From the NCBI GenBank assembly GCA_964445645.1, contig CAYULH010000016.1:1-58237 (forward strand): a stretch of 58,237 nucleotides of DNA, given 5' to 3'. Below are positions 8,092 to 17,895 of this stretch, one piece after another. The position numbers and the translations under genes were made by a program. Under the pieces are notes generated by a model. That model was not told the DNA's origin, did not search any database, and was given only the letters and a program-made list of their open reading frames with translations. Within the stretch, counting starts at the first letter, position 1. Every line of letters begins with the position of its first letter. This DNA is from Aureispira sp964445645. GTDB taxonomy: Bacteria; Bacteroidota; Bacteroidia; Chitinophagales; Saprospiraceae.

Positions 8092-8820
8092 ATGTCTAAT
8101 TTTATTGATAATATTGTTAACCAGCGTTTTAGATTAGTATATGATGCCCTCAAGGAACAGGGAAAAATTAAAAGCAAATCGGATATAGCTGCTCAATTAG
8201 GAACCTACAACCATGTCATCAATAGCATTCTGAAGGGCAAACGAAACATTACCCTCGATCAAATGAACAAACTTATTGAGGTTTATGGCATCAATGCCAA
8301 CTTCCTCTTTGGAGGCAGCCAACAAATGTTAGACGGCGAAGAAAATGTGACGATTCCACTCGCTGAAAAAATATTTGAAGGACAAAAAAATATTTCTTTG
8401 GTCAATGCACAGGCCATGGCTGGCAATTCCTTGGGTGCTCAACGTTCTGATTATGACGAAGTTAGTCAAGAAAACATTGAAGTGCAAAAATTCTCTATTC
8501 CCGGTTTAGAAGGCGACCTTACAGCTATCGAAATTAGTGGCGATAGTATGTTGCCCAATATCACCAATGGCGATATTGTTATTTGCGAAAAAGTAGAAAG
8601 CGGGCCTTTTGGCTCTATCAAGGATAATTCTGTTTATGTGATTGTAACAGAAGATTCTGTTGTTACCAAACGCGTTCAAAACATCAAACAAGACAACCAA
8701 ACCATTGGTCTGCGCCTTATTTCCGACAATAAAATCTACCCGCCTTATGAAGTAGAAATTCAGGAAGTGATTGCTCTTTACAAAGTCAAACACCGCATTA
8801 CCAATTATGGTATTGCTTAG
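8092..8820 (+). CDS. LexA/CI-like regulator: XRE HTH plus S24 peptidase domain
   Basis: I chose the ATG at 8092 (MSNFIDNIVNQRF) over a TTG three codons upstream. The 242-residue protein has an N-terminal HTH (SDIAAQLGTYNHVINSILKG, then LDQMNKLIEVYGINANFLFGG). The C-terminal S24 domain carries the Ser in ISGDSMLPN (Ser152) and the Lys in SVVTKRV (Lys193), the Ser-Lys pair used for self-cleavage. An Ala-Gly at AQAMAGNSLG is a plausible scissile bond. Such proteins are repressors inactivated during DNA damage. No phage genes are adjacent, so it may be a host stress regulator. A TATCTTTTG box lies about 35 bp upstream. Confidence 0.85.
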   Translation: MSNFIDNIVNQRFRLVYDALKEQGKIKSKSDIAAQLGTYNHVINSILKGKRNITLDQMNKLIEVYGINANFLFGGSQQMLDGEENVTIPLAEKIFEGQKNISLVNAQAMAGNSLGAQRSDYDEVSQENIEVQKFSIPGLEGDLTAIEISGDSMLPNITNGDIVICEKVESGPFGSIKDNSVYVIVTEDSVVTKRVQNIKQDNQTIGLRLISDNKIYPPYEVEIQEVIALYKVKHRITNYGIA

Positions 8821-8995
8821 GCAAAAACAAACCATATTTTTAGAATACAATAGACCTTAGGAAACTATTTCTGAGGTCTGTTTCTTTTTTGAAAGCTTGT
8901 AAACCAACAAAACAATAACATAATTCGCCCTTTTACAAGGCACATTGACTAAGGATTCTTATCTTAAACATTCAACTGAATTATTCTATACAATT

Positions 8996-9775
8996 ATGAA
9001 AAGAATCCACTTATTTGAATTTGGAGATCAAGCGTGGTTTCCTAGCTTTCTGAGAAATTACCTCACTGACTTTTTGCAATATCTATCCAACAAAAGTCGT
9101 CTTTATCAACCCATACTCCCCCTACTCACCCAAAAACTAAAAGATAATAACACAAATACTATTATTGATTTGGCATCGGGCGGTGGTGGCGCACTACTCT
9201 GGCTCAATCAAGAACTCCAAAAAGAGATTCCTAATCTGAATATTGTATTGACAGATTATTATCCCAATATCGCTGCCTTTGAACGCAACCGTCAATTGGC
9301 CAACAATTTTGAATATATTCCCACTCCTGTAGATGCTCGCAAGGTTCCAGCACACCTTCATGGTTTTAGAACACAATTTTTATCTTTTCATCATTTTAAG
9401 CCTACCGATGCTCAACAAATTCTCCAAAATGCCGTGGATAAACGTGCTAGTATAGGAATTTTTGAGGGACAAGATCGAAGTTTTTTGAGTCTTGTAGCCA
9501 TGCTTTTTTCGCCGCTCACCGTACTGTTCATTACCCCTTTTATTCGTCCTTTTAGCCCTTTGAGATTGCTGTTTACATACCTGATTCCAATCGTTCCAAT
9601 CTGCGTGCTATGGGACGGTGTCGTTTCTTCTTTTAGAACGTATTCAGTGGCCGAAATGCAAGACTTGGTGCAGCACTTGAACAACAGCTCTTCTTATGAT
9701 TGGGAAATTGGAGAGAAAAAAGGAAAACTCAACAAAATTCTGTACCTGATTGGCACTCCAAAACCTGTATTATAA
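8996..9775 (+). CDS. SAM-dependent methyltransferase-like protein with C-terminal hydrophobic segments
   Basis: I use the ATG at 8996 (MKRIHLFEFGDQAWFPSFLR) instead of the TTG at 8945. About residues 58-130 resemble a class I methyltransferase core: IIDLASGGGGALLWLNQEL is motif I, IVLTDYYPN carries the acidic residue after strand 2, and LSFHHFKPTDAQQIL is the motif IV/V area. From about residue 165 two strongly hydrophobic stretches (LFSPLTVLFITPFI, LLFTYLIPIVPICVLW) suggest membrane contact. The product is about 259 residues. The substrate is unknown. The gene ends at a bidirectional hairpin shared with the convergent small gene. Confidence 0.65.
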   Translation: MKRIHLFEFGDQAWFPSFLRNYLTDFLQYLSNKSRLYQPILPLLTQKLKDNNTNTIIDLASGGGGALLWLNQELQKEIPNLNIVLTDYYPNIAAFERNRQLANNFEYIPTPVDARKVPAHLHGFRTQFLSFHHFKPTDAQQILQNAVDKRASIGIFEGQDRSFLSLVAMLFSPLTVLFITPFIRPFSPLRLLFTYLIPIVPICVLWDGVVSSFRTYSVAEMQDLVQHLNNSSSYDWEIGEKKGKLNKILYLIGTPKPVL

Positions 9776-9781
9776 CACAAA

Positions 9782-9813
9782 AAGCCCTCATTAACTGTAG
9801 TTAACAAGGGCTT
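9782..9813. terminator. bidirectional hairpin between convergent genes
   Basis: AAGCCCT pairs with AGGGCTT, with an inner TTAACT/AGTTAA stem. It lies between the stops at 9775 (+) and 9847 (-). Confidence 0.65.
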
Positions 9814-9846
9814 CTAAATTGAATACATCAATTTGTTGCTATTCTT

Positions 9847-10134
9847 TTACAACTCCACGCCTTTTTGCGCCAAGAAGATTGCTGAATTCATTTTCACATT
9901 TTGATACCTATCCATCAATGCTTCCAAAGCTTCTTTGAAGGCATTTTGAGCCGCTTCATCTTCAGGATTATCTTCCAATCCTTTAATTAGCTCTTCTGAA
10001 AGGCGTTTTTTGAGTGCCGTCCAGTATTTTTTGGTTTGGCGGTCCAATTCTACACGCTCATCTCTACGCTTCACCAAAGCAGGAACGAGAATATCCGCCA
10101 AGTGCTGTACCGCTATTTTTGTATCTTCAGCCAT
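9847..10134 (-). CDS. small charged helical protein, unknown function
   Basis: A 95-residue protein with no signal or membrane segment. It is almost entirely helical and highly charged (LVKRRDERVELDRQTKKYW, LSEELIKGLEDNPEDEAAQ). I do not recognise a family. It stands alone, about 220 bp from the TPR gene upstream on its strand. The mixed charge suggests a cytoplasmic protein. Confidence 0.6.
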   Translation of the reverse strand: MAEDTKIAVQHLADILVPALVKRRDERVELDRQTKKYWTALKKRLSEELIKGLEDNPEDEAAQNAFKEALEALMDRYQNVKMNSAIFLAQKGVEL

Positions 10135-10354
10135 TGTTTTATGTATTAGTTTTTAGTAATCTATTTGTATTTTGTAGTAGTTAATACAACAATTACTGTG
10201 TTCTTAAAAATCAAATCTCTTATTTCACACAAGTCTAATGTGCTAACAAATATATACCTTGTTCATGATAATACAAAGTCTAAAACTAGTATTTTTCTAT
10301 TCCAACAAACAACACCTAACTAATCCTACCAAAACAGTTATATAAACCTCAGCT

Positions 10355-12094
10355 CTAAAATTTCAAACTAGGATCTAGTCGCTGTGCTTCTTTTTGATAA
10401 TCAGATGCCAAACCATACTTGCCCATTCTATGATAAGAATGCCCAATAATTAAGTAAGCCTTGGCATAATTGGGGTTTTGGTCTATTATTTTTTGAGCTA
10501 CTGCCCTACACTGTTCATAGTCACTAATTTTGAAATACACCACCGCAATATTATACTGCGCCTCCCAGTACTGTGGGTCCAGTGCTAACGCCTGCTCCAT
10601 GCTCTTGATAGCTTTGTAATGTTGATTGATGGCCAATTGAGCCGAACCCAAACTAAAAAAGAAATATTTTTCTTGATCATTGAGTGCTATAGCCTGATTA
10701 AAAGCCTCTATAGCTTTCTCAAATTGCTTGAGCTTAAACCAACAACTACCCAATTGGTAATACAAATATTCCTCTTTTTTGCCCGCCTCTATACTTGCCT
10801 CAAAATAACCTCCTGCCGTCTTGAATTCTTCTCGGTCATAGTGTATCATCCCAAGTGCATGATAGGCTTTGGCATGGGCAGGGTCGAGCTCCAAGGTGCG
10901 GATAAATCGTGCTTGCGCCTTCTTGATGTTCATGATTTTTAGGTAATTCAAGCCCAAATTAAAATGCAGAGCAGGCGCTCTAGGATGTTCCTTCACGGCT
11001 TTTTCTAGTATTTCGATAGCCTCTTTGTATGCGCCTGCTTGTGTCAAGGCTCTAGCCTTATTACCTTGGTCGGCAACATCTTGTGTGATTTTTTGGTACA
11101 AATCATCGTTTTTGATTCCAAATTTATTGGCCTGCTCAAACGCAAAAGCCGCTTTTTTGAATTGCCCCAATTTGCTATAACTATTGCCCAACAAACGCCA
11201 CACCTCACCATTATCAACAATATTTAGCGTATACACATAGTTCTCTAATCGCTCACTAGCCAGCTTATACTGTTGATTATAATAATAAGCTTGCGCTAAT
11301 TGATACAATACTTTTTTATCCTTAGAGCGCAACTTATACGCTTGTTCTAAGTGCCCTATCGCTTGCTTATAAGCTTTATCATTGTAAAACATTCGTCCTA
11401 GATTGAGATTGCTGTTAAAATGTTCTACATCTATTTTTAAAGCTTCTTGATAGCTTTGTTTGGCAACAGCCCGCGCACCTAATTCTTGATGAGCAATTGC
11501 TTGCAAATAATAAAAATTGGCCGAGGTTACCGCTCCCTTATACGCCGCCAACTTATCCAAACAAGCTTGATAGCGTTTTTGGCGATAAGCGTCCAACGCT
11601 TCTTGATAATGCCGGCTTTCTTCAGAAGCACCAACCTGAATAGTCTCCCCTTGCAACACTTTTTGCTCTTTCCGATTCAAATATTGCTCGATTTCCTCCA
11701 ATTGCTGTATAGCTTTTTTATACAAAGGATCAATCTCCAATGCCTTTTGGAGGTACTCCGTAGCTTTATCATAATCCTCTACCTCCACATAAGTCAATGC
11801 CAAATTGTAACAAAGCTGCTTATTGGAGGGGGCCACTTTAATAGCTTGCTGATAGGCTTCAATGACTTCTTGGGTTTGCCCCAATTGCTCATAACAACTA
11901 ATTAAAGAACGATGAGCATTCAAAAAAAAGGCATCCTGCTCTATAGCCTCCTCAAAAAAAGGTGCTGCTTGCTCATAATTCTGCAAACGATAATAGGTCA
12001 CTCCTGCTTGATAGGTTTCTAGTGCTTCAGGGCTTTGTGCATACCCACTAATGCTCATTAATAATCCTAGTAGTATTTGAAAATATCGTCTCAT
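10355..12094 (-). CDS. secreted TPR-repeat protein
   Basis: A 579-residue protein with a short signal peptide (MRRYFQILLGLLMSISGYAQ). It carries about 14 tetratricopeptide repeats across nearly the whole length, with the usual W/Y-x2-L-G-x3-Y and A-x3-F/Y-x-A-L-x2-P pattern. Examples are NLALTYVEVEDYDKATEYLQ, LGLNYLKIMNIKKAQARFIR and IGHSYHRMGKYGLASDYQKE. TPR solenoids are protein-binding scaffolds, so an envelope assembly role is possible but partners are unknown. It is probably transcribed alone. Confidence 0.85.
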   Translation of the reverse strand: MRRYFQILLGLLMSISGYAQSPEALETYQAGVTYYRLQNYEQAAPFFEEAIEQDAFFLNAHRSLISCYEQLGQTQEVIEAYQQAIKVAPSNKQLCYNLALTYVEVEDYDKATEYLQKALEIDPLYKKAIQQLEEIEQYLNRKEQKVLQGETIQVGASEESRHYQEALDAYRQKRYQACLDKLAAYKGAVTSANFYYLQAIAHQELGARAVAKQSYQEALKIDVEHFNSNLNLGRMFYNDKAYKQAIGHLEQAYKLRSKDKKVLYQLAQAYYYNQQYKLASERLENYVYTLNIVDNGEVWRLLGNSYSKLGQFKKAAFAFEQANKFGIKNDDLYQKITQDVADQGNKARALTQAGAYKEAIEILEKAVKEHPRAPALHFNLGLNYLKIMNIKKAQARFIRTLELDPAHAKAYHALGMIHYDREEFKTAGGYFEASIEAGKKEEYLYYQLGSCWFKLKQFEKAIEAFNQAIALNDQEKYFFFSLGSAQLAINQHYKAIKSMEQALALDPQYWEAQYNIAVVYFKISDYEQCRAVAQKIIDQNPNYAKAYLIIGHSYHRMGKYGLASDYQKEAQRLDPSLKF

Positions 12095-12499
12095 GGTATC
12101 TATTGTTATTGAGTATTCAGTAGTGAATTGGGTTTAAAGAAGATACAGTTTTAGGCTTAACAGGTATGTTCTTAAAGGTACAACTACTATTCCAGCACTT
12201 TTGATCCCTCTATTTATTTTCTTGTCAAAATTTCAAGTAAACTTAACATAGCAAATAGTATTTTGCTAAAATGCTATTTTCCCCTCCCCAAAGCATTTTT
12301 AAGAGAATGATAACAGAATATTATTCTGATTTTAAAATTACTATAGCATTATCTAGCACTATTTTAAACAAGCTAACATACTTAATTCCTTTGTTTTGTG
12401 TACCTTTGCGGACATGATTTTGGCATAACAGAAATTTAATAAAAATTTGCTTTAATCAAGTAAGGTCAGATAACAATCATCTCTCAAAACAAATCAATT
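12095..12499. other. divergent intergenic region
   Basis: No coding potential seen. It carries promoters for the divergent TPR gene and the lamin-tail gene, of which only the TACCTTTG box on the plus strand is clear. Confidence 0.5.
12401..12408 (+). promoter_or_regulatory. Bacteroidota -7 box TACCTTTG
   Basis: This matches the TAnnTTTG -7 consensus of Bacteroidota sigma-A promoters, 92 bp before the ATG at 12500. A convincing -33 TTTG at standard spacing is not seen. Confidence 0.35.
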
Positions 12500-13984
12500 A
12501 TGAGAACATTATTTTTTACACTTTCTGCTTTATTACTGCTACAAGTAGCAGCTTTCTCTCAAACCAATCAAATGATTATCACGGAGATTATGTATAATAT
12601 TCCGGGTAATACAGAAGATGTAGAGTTTGTGGAGTTGTACAACCCAAGTGCTACCAATAGCGTGACACTCAATGATTTCACATTTAGAGAAGGATTTTTC
12701 TACCCCTTCCCTCCTGCTTCTGCTGGTGCTATTGTAGTGCCACCCAATGGCTATTTTGTAATTGCCCGTGACTCTGCTGCTTTCCGTAGTACATTTGGAT
12801 TTGATGCTGATGCCATCTGGACAAATGGTGGTACTGGTGGTTTGAGCAATGCTGGTGAAGATATTTCCCTTGAGGATGCCAATGGTGCTTTGGTAGATTC
12901 TGTAAATTATGACGATGTAGCGCCATGGCCAACGGCTGCTGATGGTCAAGGTCGTTCTTTGCAATTGTGTAACTTAGCTGCTGCTGATCGCAACTTGGCT
13001 ACAGAATGGGGAACTACCAACACGGCTGCTGGTGCCAATACAACAGGTGATTCTATTTATGCTACTCCCGGTGCCATGAACTCTTGTGCCACTGTATTGC
13101 CTCCTCCTGCTGTCACCTACCCATTGTACACTATTGATATGGTAAATGATGTAGATGCCAATGGTGTAGCCGATTCCTTGAACGTTACTTGTGAGTTGCG
13201 TGGTGTAGCTTACTGTATTGATATGCGTGGTGGTAGCGGATTGGATTTTCCTTTTGCTGTATCGGACAACAGCGCAGGTATTCGCGTTTTCACCTTCTCT
13301 GATGTAGACAACTACAGCCACACGGCTGGTGATTCTTTGCACATCTGGGGAGAGGTCGTACAATTCAATGGCTTGTTGCAATTCCGTCCCGATAGTATTG
13401 CGGTTATTGCTCAAGGTGTTGCTGTACCTAACCCAATGATGGTAACGCAGCTATCTGAAATGACTGAAAACAGATATGTTCAATTGGGTACAGTATCTCT
13501 AGTAGATACCAATGAGTGGACTGGCTCTGGTTCTGGTTTTAATGTACGTGTAGTAAATGCTGGTGGCGACACCTTGCTTGTACGTATTGATAACGATGTA
13601 GATTTGTACAGCCAACCTGCTCCAATGGGTACCTTCAGCATTGCTGGATGGGGTGGTCAATTTGATCCTTCTAACCCTTACACATCAGGTTACCAAGTAT
13701 TACCTTGTGGCTCTCCCAACTTCGTCAACACTACTGCTGTAGAAACGCCTCTAGCACTACGTGTTTATCCAAATCCTGCGAGTAGCTTTGTGACGGTAGA
13801 AGCTGGTGCTGAATTGGAAACGGTAATCGTTAGCAATGCACTAGGCCAAGTAGTATTATCTGTCAATAATATCAACAACAACACTACTCAAATCAATACC
13901 AATGATTTGGCCAATGGTATCTACACCATCAGCATTGTGTCTGGTGAGCGTGTAACTAGCCAATTGTTCCAAGTGATAAAATAA
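12500..13984 (+). CDS. T9SS-exported lamin-tail-domain protein
   Basis: A 494-residue protein. Order of parts: signal peptide (MRTLFFTLSALLLLQVAAFS), a lamin-tail (LTD) fold at about residues 24-180 (MIITEIMYNIPG, VEFVELYNPSATNSVTLNDF, NGYFVIARDS, GEDISLEDANGALVDSVNY), an OB-like beta domain at about 205-395, and a type A T9SS sorting domain from about residue 415 (RVYPNPASSFVTVEAG, SNALGQVVLS, LANGIYTISI). It should cross the outer membrane by type IX secretion and be released or anchored. LTD proteins are often linked to extracellular nucleases or adhesins, but no catalytic domain is seen here. A terminator follows directly. Confidence 0.88.
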   Translation: MRTLFFTLSALLLLQVAAFSQTNQMIITEIMYNIPGNTEDVEFVELYNPSATNSVTLNDFTFREGFFYPFPPASAGAIVVPPNGYFVIARDSAAFRSTFGFDADAIWTNGGTGGLSNAGEDISLEDANGALVDSVNYDDVAPWPTAADGQGRSLQLCNLAAADRNLATEWGTTNTAAGANTTGDSIYATPGAMNSCATVLPPPAVTYPLYTIDMVNDVDANGVADSLNVTCELRGVAYCIDMRGGSGLDFPFAVSDNSAGIRVFTFSDVDNYSHTAGDSLHIWGEVVQFNGLLQFRPDSIAVIAQGVAVPNPMMVTQLSEMTENRYVQLGTVSLVDTNEWTGSGSGFNVRVVNAGGDTLLVRIDNDVDLYSQPAPMGTFSIAGWGGQFDPSNPYTSGYQVLPCGSPNFVNTTAVETPLALRVYPNPASSFVTVEAGAELETVIVSNALGQVVLSVNNINNNTTQINTNDLANGIYTISIVSGERVTSQLFQVIK

Positions 13985-13988
13985 ATTT

Positions 13989-14016
13989 GTAGGGGCGTTT
14001 TGCCAAACGCCCGTAC
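13989..14016. repeat. REP palindrome (GGGCGTTT type)
   Basis: GGGCGTTT TGCC AAACGCCC forms a hairpin flanked by GTA and TAC, just after the stop at 13984. It belongs with the GTAGGG...CCCTAC palindromes at 32411, 35525, 35877 and 45467, and may also terminate transcription. Confidence 0.6.
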
Positions 14017-14040
14017 AAAACGCCCATGCTGTAAATATTA

Positions 14041-14072
14041 AATCCTCCAAGGTCAGATGATCTTGGGGGATT
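14041..14072 (+). terminator. rho-independent terminator, left copy of the cassette-flanking repeat
   Basis: AATCCTCCAAG pairs with CTTGGGGGATT and is followed by eight T. The hairpin and about 25 bp before it resemble the terminator at 22070-22101. The two sites bracket the four-gene helicase/AAA cassette. Confidence 0.8.
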
Positions 14073-14169
14073 TTTTTTATGGAGTATTGAGATTGGGGTT
14101 CAAAGCTCTCATTATCATACTGATTATTGTTCAAATATAAACAATCAAAACAATTTATTTAAAAATAAT

Positions 14170-14196
14170 TTTGATTTTATTTTAATTCTACCTTTC
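14170..14196 (+). promoter_or_regulatory. possible promoter of the helicase-AAA cassette
   Basis: TTTG at 14170-14173 and TACCTTTC at 14189-14196 approximate the Bacteroidota -33/-7 pair, though the 15-bp spacing is slightly short. It lies 81 bp before the helicase ATG in an AT-rich tract. Confidence 0.3.
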
Positions 14197-14277
14197 AAAC
14201 ATTAATTTAATTTCATAACTTTAATTCATTCAAATGATATTTATAATTAATCAAGTCCTTCATCTACTTCAATATTT

Positions 14278-17200
14278 ATGGATTATCGCAATGAAGATAT
14301 TTTTGGGAATGAACCCATCAACTTGGTGATAAGACATTCATTATCATCTATTAAAACAACTAACAATCGCTCTCAAATTTCGTCTATCGAAGATCTCCAA
14401 AGCTATTTGCCTACAAAAAATATGCGTTGTTATTTTCAGAATTTGGATGGCTCCAAACAAAAAATAATTATACCAATAGAGTCTCAGCAACTCCAAATAG
14501 AATTGATTGTTGTTTGGAGAGCAGACACTCGCAGCTATAAAATTCCAAGTAGAACTCAATTTCAGCCCCGAACAAAAAGCCCTATCCAATTGCCTACTTC
14601 CGATTATATTCGTAAGGATTGTACCTTTACTTTTATTGGCTTAAGTGAATATTGCGACTCTAGTAAGGAGTTCTTTGAGCTGTACAAAGTCATTAAAGCA
14701 TTAGATTGCCCCTCAGAAATTGATATTGAGAAAGAAAGTGAGATTTGGTTCAAATACATTGATGCGACAGAGAAAATTATACAAAAAAGGAAGCAGCCGC
14801 TTGAGGTTAGAAAGCATTATCCTATACAAGCCATTGGCAATAAGGGAAATGCTACCAAATTCCAATTCAAGGTTGATTTAAATATTGAAATAGACAAAGA
14901 GTACAAGGAACTGGAGCAAAAATTAGAAAAACTGGATATGGCGCAGCCAAAATTTGATCAAGAAGGGAACATTTACTTAACCCTTGATGATATTTTTGAA
15001 GCTTTAGATCCTGTTTTAGTAACCGAATTTCAAGATAGCATAGTTCGGAAAAAAGCCATTGGCTGTATTGTCAAGGTAACTCCTATATCCGTATTGTATC
15101 AACTTAGAGCAGATTTGGAACAATTGAACTGGAATGTGCAGGTGCAGGATAATTGGGATAAGAAAGAACTCCATTTTTATAATTCAAACAGCAATGCCAA
15201 ACTCATTCTGCTTCCCAAAGAAATTATTGAACAATACCAGCTTCAACGAAAGGGTTTTTATGCAAAATTCCGATTAAAGAACTCAGATGGTGAAATAAGC
15301 TTTAAAGAACATTACACAGCAATTGACGAAGGGCTTTATGGTAGTTGGTTAGAAAATGAAAAAAGAGCTTTTTTTCAACAAATGGTAGCTGCAAGAAAGC
15401 AGTTTTATCAAGAGGGTTATACGGGGGTCAACAAGCCAGAACTGTGCGAAGTTTATACCTACTCGTCTACTATCGAGCCTTTTGCCTCTGAGGAATTTGA
15501 ACAAAAACTAAAACGATATTTGTACAAGTTGCCGTTTAAGGTCGAGTACAACCATTCTTCCCAAACACTCTTTTTTGAATTTGAATCTAGGGCAGTATTA
15601 CAACAGAATATTGAAGTATTGCAAAACAATCCTTTATTTGATTTAAAATATACTCCTAAGGATTTTAAATACAAAGTTCGCACCTCTATCGTAACACGCA
15701 AAACACACTTACAAACCATTGAGGAAAGAATAGAAAAACTAGCTGGTGTCGATTTTGAAATAATTGTGCCTCAACAAAAGCAAGATACAGGTGAGTGGTT
15801 TTTTCCTGATAGCAAACGCCCCAAAAAGCTATTGATAGGTAGCCTTAGCCGCAAAGAATCCAATACCGATGCTTTGGTTTTTGTGCTCAATACTCATTAC
15901 AAAGAACACAAACAGGCACTTACAAAATTACGCACATTACTAGAACAGCAAGCTCCTATCAAAGAGGTTTGCCCCAACTTGGTTGGTGAGGCAACCAAAA
16001 TAAAGTGGCTTAGAGAAGCCATTAAAAAACTGACAAAGCCCAGCAATAAACTCAATGGCAAGCCCAGCAATCCCAAACTAAAGGACTTTATTTTTGATTC
16101 TTCCAAGGCAGAACCTATCTATGATACCCAAAAGCTGGAGCAAGATTCCGAACATTGGCAAAACCTAAAAAAACACAGCTTATCCAACACCTTAAACAAT
16201 TCTCAAATCAAGGCTATTTTGTCGGCCATACACAGTGCTGATTTGTGCTTGCTACAAGGGCCTCCCGGCACAGGCAAAACAACCGTTATTGCTGAAATTA
16301 TTTGGCAGCAAATCCTTCAAAAAGCCGAGCAAATGCAGCGCTATAAAATCTTATTAACCTCCGAAACGAATCTTGCTGTTGACAATGCACTAGAAAGACT
16401 GATTCATGAACACACCACTATTGTCAAACCACTTAGATTTGGCAACAGTGACCGATTGGAAGAAGAGGGCAAGAAATACTCAAAAGATAGAATTATGAGG
16501 TGGGCTGATGAAAAACTTAGTCCAGAATATGATGCCAAGCACGAACCAATAGATAGGGAACTAGAAGAGGATGTAGTGGAGGATTTGTCTAATAATGCCG
16601 TTCAAAAATGGATGTTGAGCATTGGCAATCGAGCACAAAAGAGGGCATCTGCTAAATATGCCAATGTCCTAAAAGACTGGCACAAAGACTTGGCTATGCC
16701 CAGCCCCGAAATCAAAGCCTTGTTCAGAGATAAATACTTCAAATATGCCAATGTTATTGGAAGTACTTGTAGCTCTTGTGGCAGTCCAAAATTTGAACAG
16801 GCGTACAGGGAATTATTTTACAGCAATCAACAAGATTTAAAAATTCCAATCTCTTTTGATGTCGTAATTATGGATGAGGCCAGCAAAGCCACACCACCAG
16901 AAATGGTTTTGCCCCTGTGTTTTGGAAAAAAAAGCATCATTATTGGCGACCATAAGCAATTGCCACCCATGATTAATGAACGAGAATTTAAGGAAGTGCT
17001 GATTGAAGAAGCCGAAGAGGTAGAACTGGCCAATGAAATTAGTCACCAATATCTCAAAGAATCTCAATTCAAACGCCTGATTGTCAATCCAAAAGTATCG
17101 TCTACTATTCGAGCTACGTTTGATGTACAATATCGTATGCACTCACAAATTGGGGCATTAATTCAGCAATTTTATCCCGAGCTAGAAAATGGCTTGGTTT

Positions 17201-17895
17201 GCGGCATTAAGGCAGAAGAAAATAACAAAGATTTGCACAACAAGGCTTCTCGTTATCACGGTTTTTATCACAAGGGTTTTATACAGCCCCACCAACATCT
17301 GTTGTGGATAGATGTGCCTGAGCCCGAAGCCAAAGAGGGTACTTCGAGGGTCAATGAGCAGGAAGTGGAAGCCGTAAAACAAGTGTTGAATTACCTTAAA
17401 CATAGCGATGGTTTTGAAGCCTTTCAGCGTCACTGGGACAATGAAACGGATGCTGACAAACGTTTGCAAGAGCAAGAAATAGGTATCATTAGTTTTTATG
17501 GCAAACAAGTACGCAAACTAAACGAAGTACGAAAATATGCCCAAGGGGAATTGGATATGAAGATTCGCTTAAAAACCGTGGATAAATTTCAAGGAATGGA
17601 GCGGAATATCATTATTGTTTCTACCGTTAGGAGCAATCAAATTAAGGATCCAGCAACAGGCCAAGTCATCCCAAATCGAAAAGGCAAATATTACAGCCCT
17701 TGGGGTTTTGCAGATTCGCCAGAGCGGCTCAATGTAGCCCTATCTAGGGCAAGGCGACTGCTAATAATTGTTGGAAATAAACAACACTTTGAGGCTTTCA
17801 GAAACGAAGAAGGCATTGCGATTTATCAGAATGTTATTAATCAAATTCCTGCCGAAAATATTATTGACTACAAAAAACTCCAACAGTACCTATGA
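14278..17895 (+). CDS. large SF1 (UPF1/DNA2-like) helicase, first gene of a four-gene cassette
   Basis: A 1205-residue protein. The C-terminal half is an SF1B helicase: Walker A GPPGTGKT at 661-668, motif II DEAS at 866-869, motif III GDHKQLPP at 890-897, then DKFQGMERNIIIVS from about 1102 and RLNVALSRARR at 1150-1160 (motifs V and VI). The layout matches the AAA_11/AAA_12 pair of UPF1/DNA2-like helicases. The N-terminal 600 residues match no domain I recognise and may supply substrate specificity; a CSSC pair sits near residue 830. ATP-driven remodelling of RNA or DNA is expected. The stop overlaps the next start (ATGA), so translation is probably coupled. No nuclease motif was recognised. 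Confidence 0.88.
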   Translation: MDYRNEDIFGNEPINLVIRHSLSSIKTTNNRSQISSIEDLQSYLPTKNMRCYFQNLDGSKQKIIIPIESQQLQIELIVVWRADTRSYKIPSRTQFQPRTKSPIQLPTSDYIRKDCTFTFIGLSEYCDSSKEFFELYKVIKALDCPSEIDIEKESEIWFKYIDATEKIIQKRKQPLEVRKHYPIQAIGNKGNATKFQFKVDLNIEIDKEYKELEQKLEKLDMAQPKFDQEGNIYLTLDDIFEALDPVLVTEFQDSIVRKKAIGCIVKVTPISVLYQLRADLEQLNWNVQVQDNWDKKELHFYNSNSNAKLILLPKEIIEQYQLQRKGFYAKFRLKNSDGEISFKEHYTAIDEGLYGSWLENEKRAFFQQMVAARKQFYQEGYTGVNKPELCEVYTYSSTIEPFASEEFEQKLKRYLYKLPFKVEYNHSSQTLFFEFESRAVLQQNIEVLQNNPLFDLKYTPKDFKYKVRTSIVTRKTHLQTIEERIEKLAGVDFEIIVPQQKQDTGEWFFPDSKRPKKLLIGSLSRKESNTDALVFVLNTHYKEHKQALTKLRTLLEQQAPIKEVCPNLVGEATKIKWLREAIKKLTKPSNKLNGKPSNPKLKDFIFDSSKAEPIYDTQKLEQDSEHWQNLKKHSLSNTLNNSQIKAILSAIHSADLCLLQGPPGTGKTTVIAEIIWQQILQKAEQMQRYKILLTSETNLAVDNALERLIHEHTTIVKPLRFGNSDRLEEEGKKYSKDRIMRWADEKLSPEYDAKHEPIDRELEEDVVEDLSNNAVQKWMLSIGNRAQKRASAKYANVLKDWHKDLAMPSPEIKALFRDKYFKYANVIGSTCSSCGSPKFEQAYRELFYSNQQDLKIPISFDVVIMDEASKATPPEMVLPLCFGKKSIIIGDHKQLPPMINEREFKEVLIEEAEEVELANEISHQYLKESQFKRLIVNPKVSSTIRATFDVQYRMHSQIGALIQQFYPELENGLVCGIKAEENNKDLHNKASRYHGFYHKGFIQPHQHLLWIDVPEPEAKEGTSRVNEQEVEAVKQVLNYLKHSDGFEAFQRHWDNETDADKRLQEQEIGIISFYGKQVRKLNEVRKYAQGELDMKIRLKTVDKFQGMERNIIIVSTVRSNQIKDPATGQVIPNRKGKYYSPWGFADSPERLNVALSRARRLLIIVGNKQHFEAFRNEEGIAIYQNVINQIPAENIIDYKKLQQYL

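Noticed and set aside
8092..8820. Prophage remnant, because of the CI-like repressor
   Set aside because: No integrase, structural or lysis genes are nearby.
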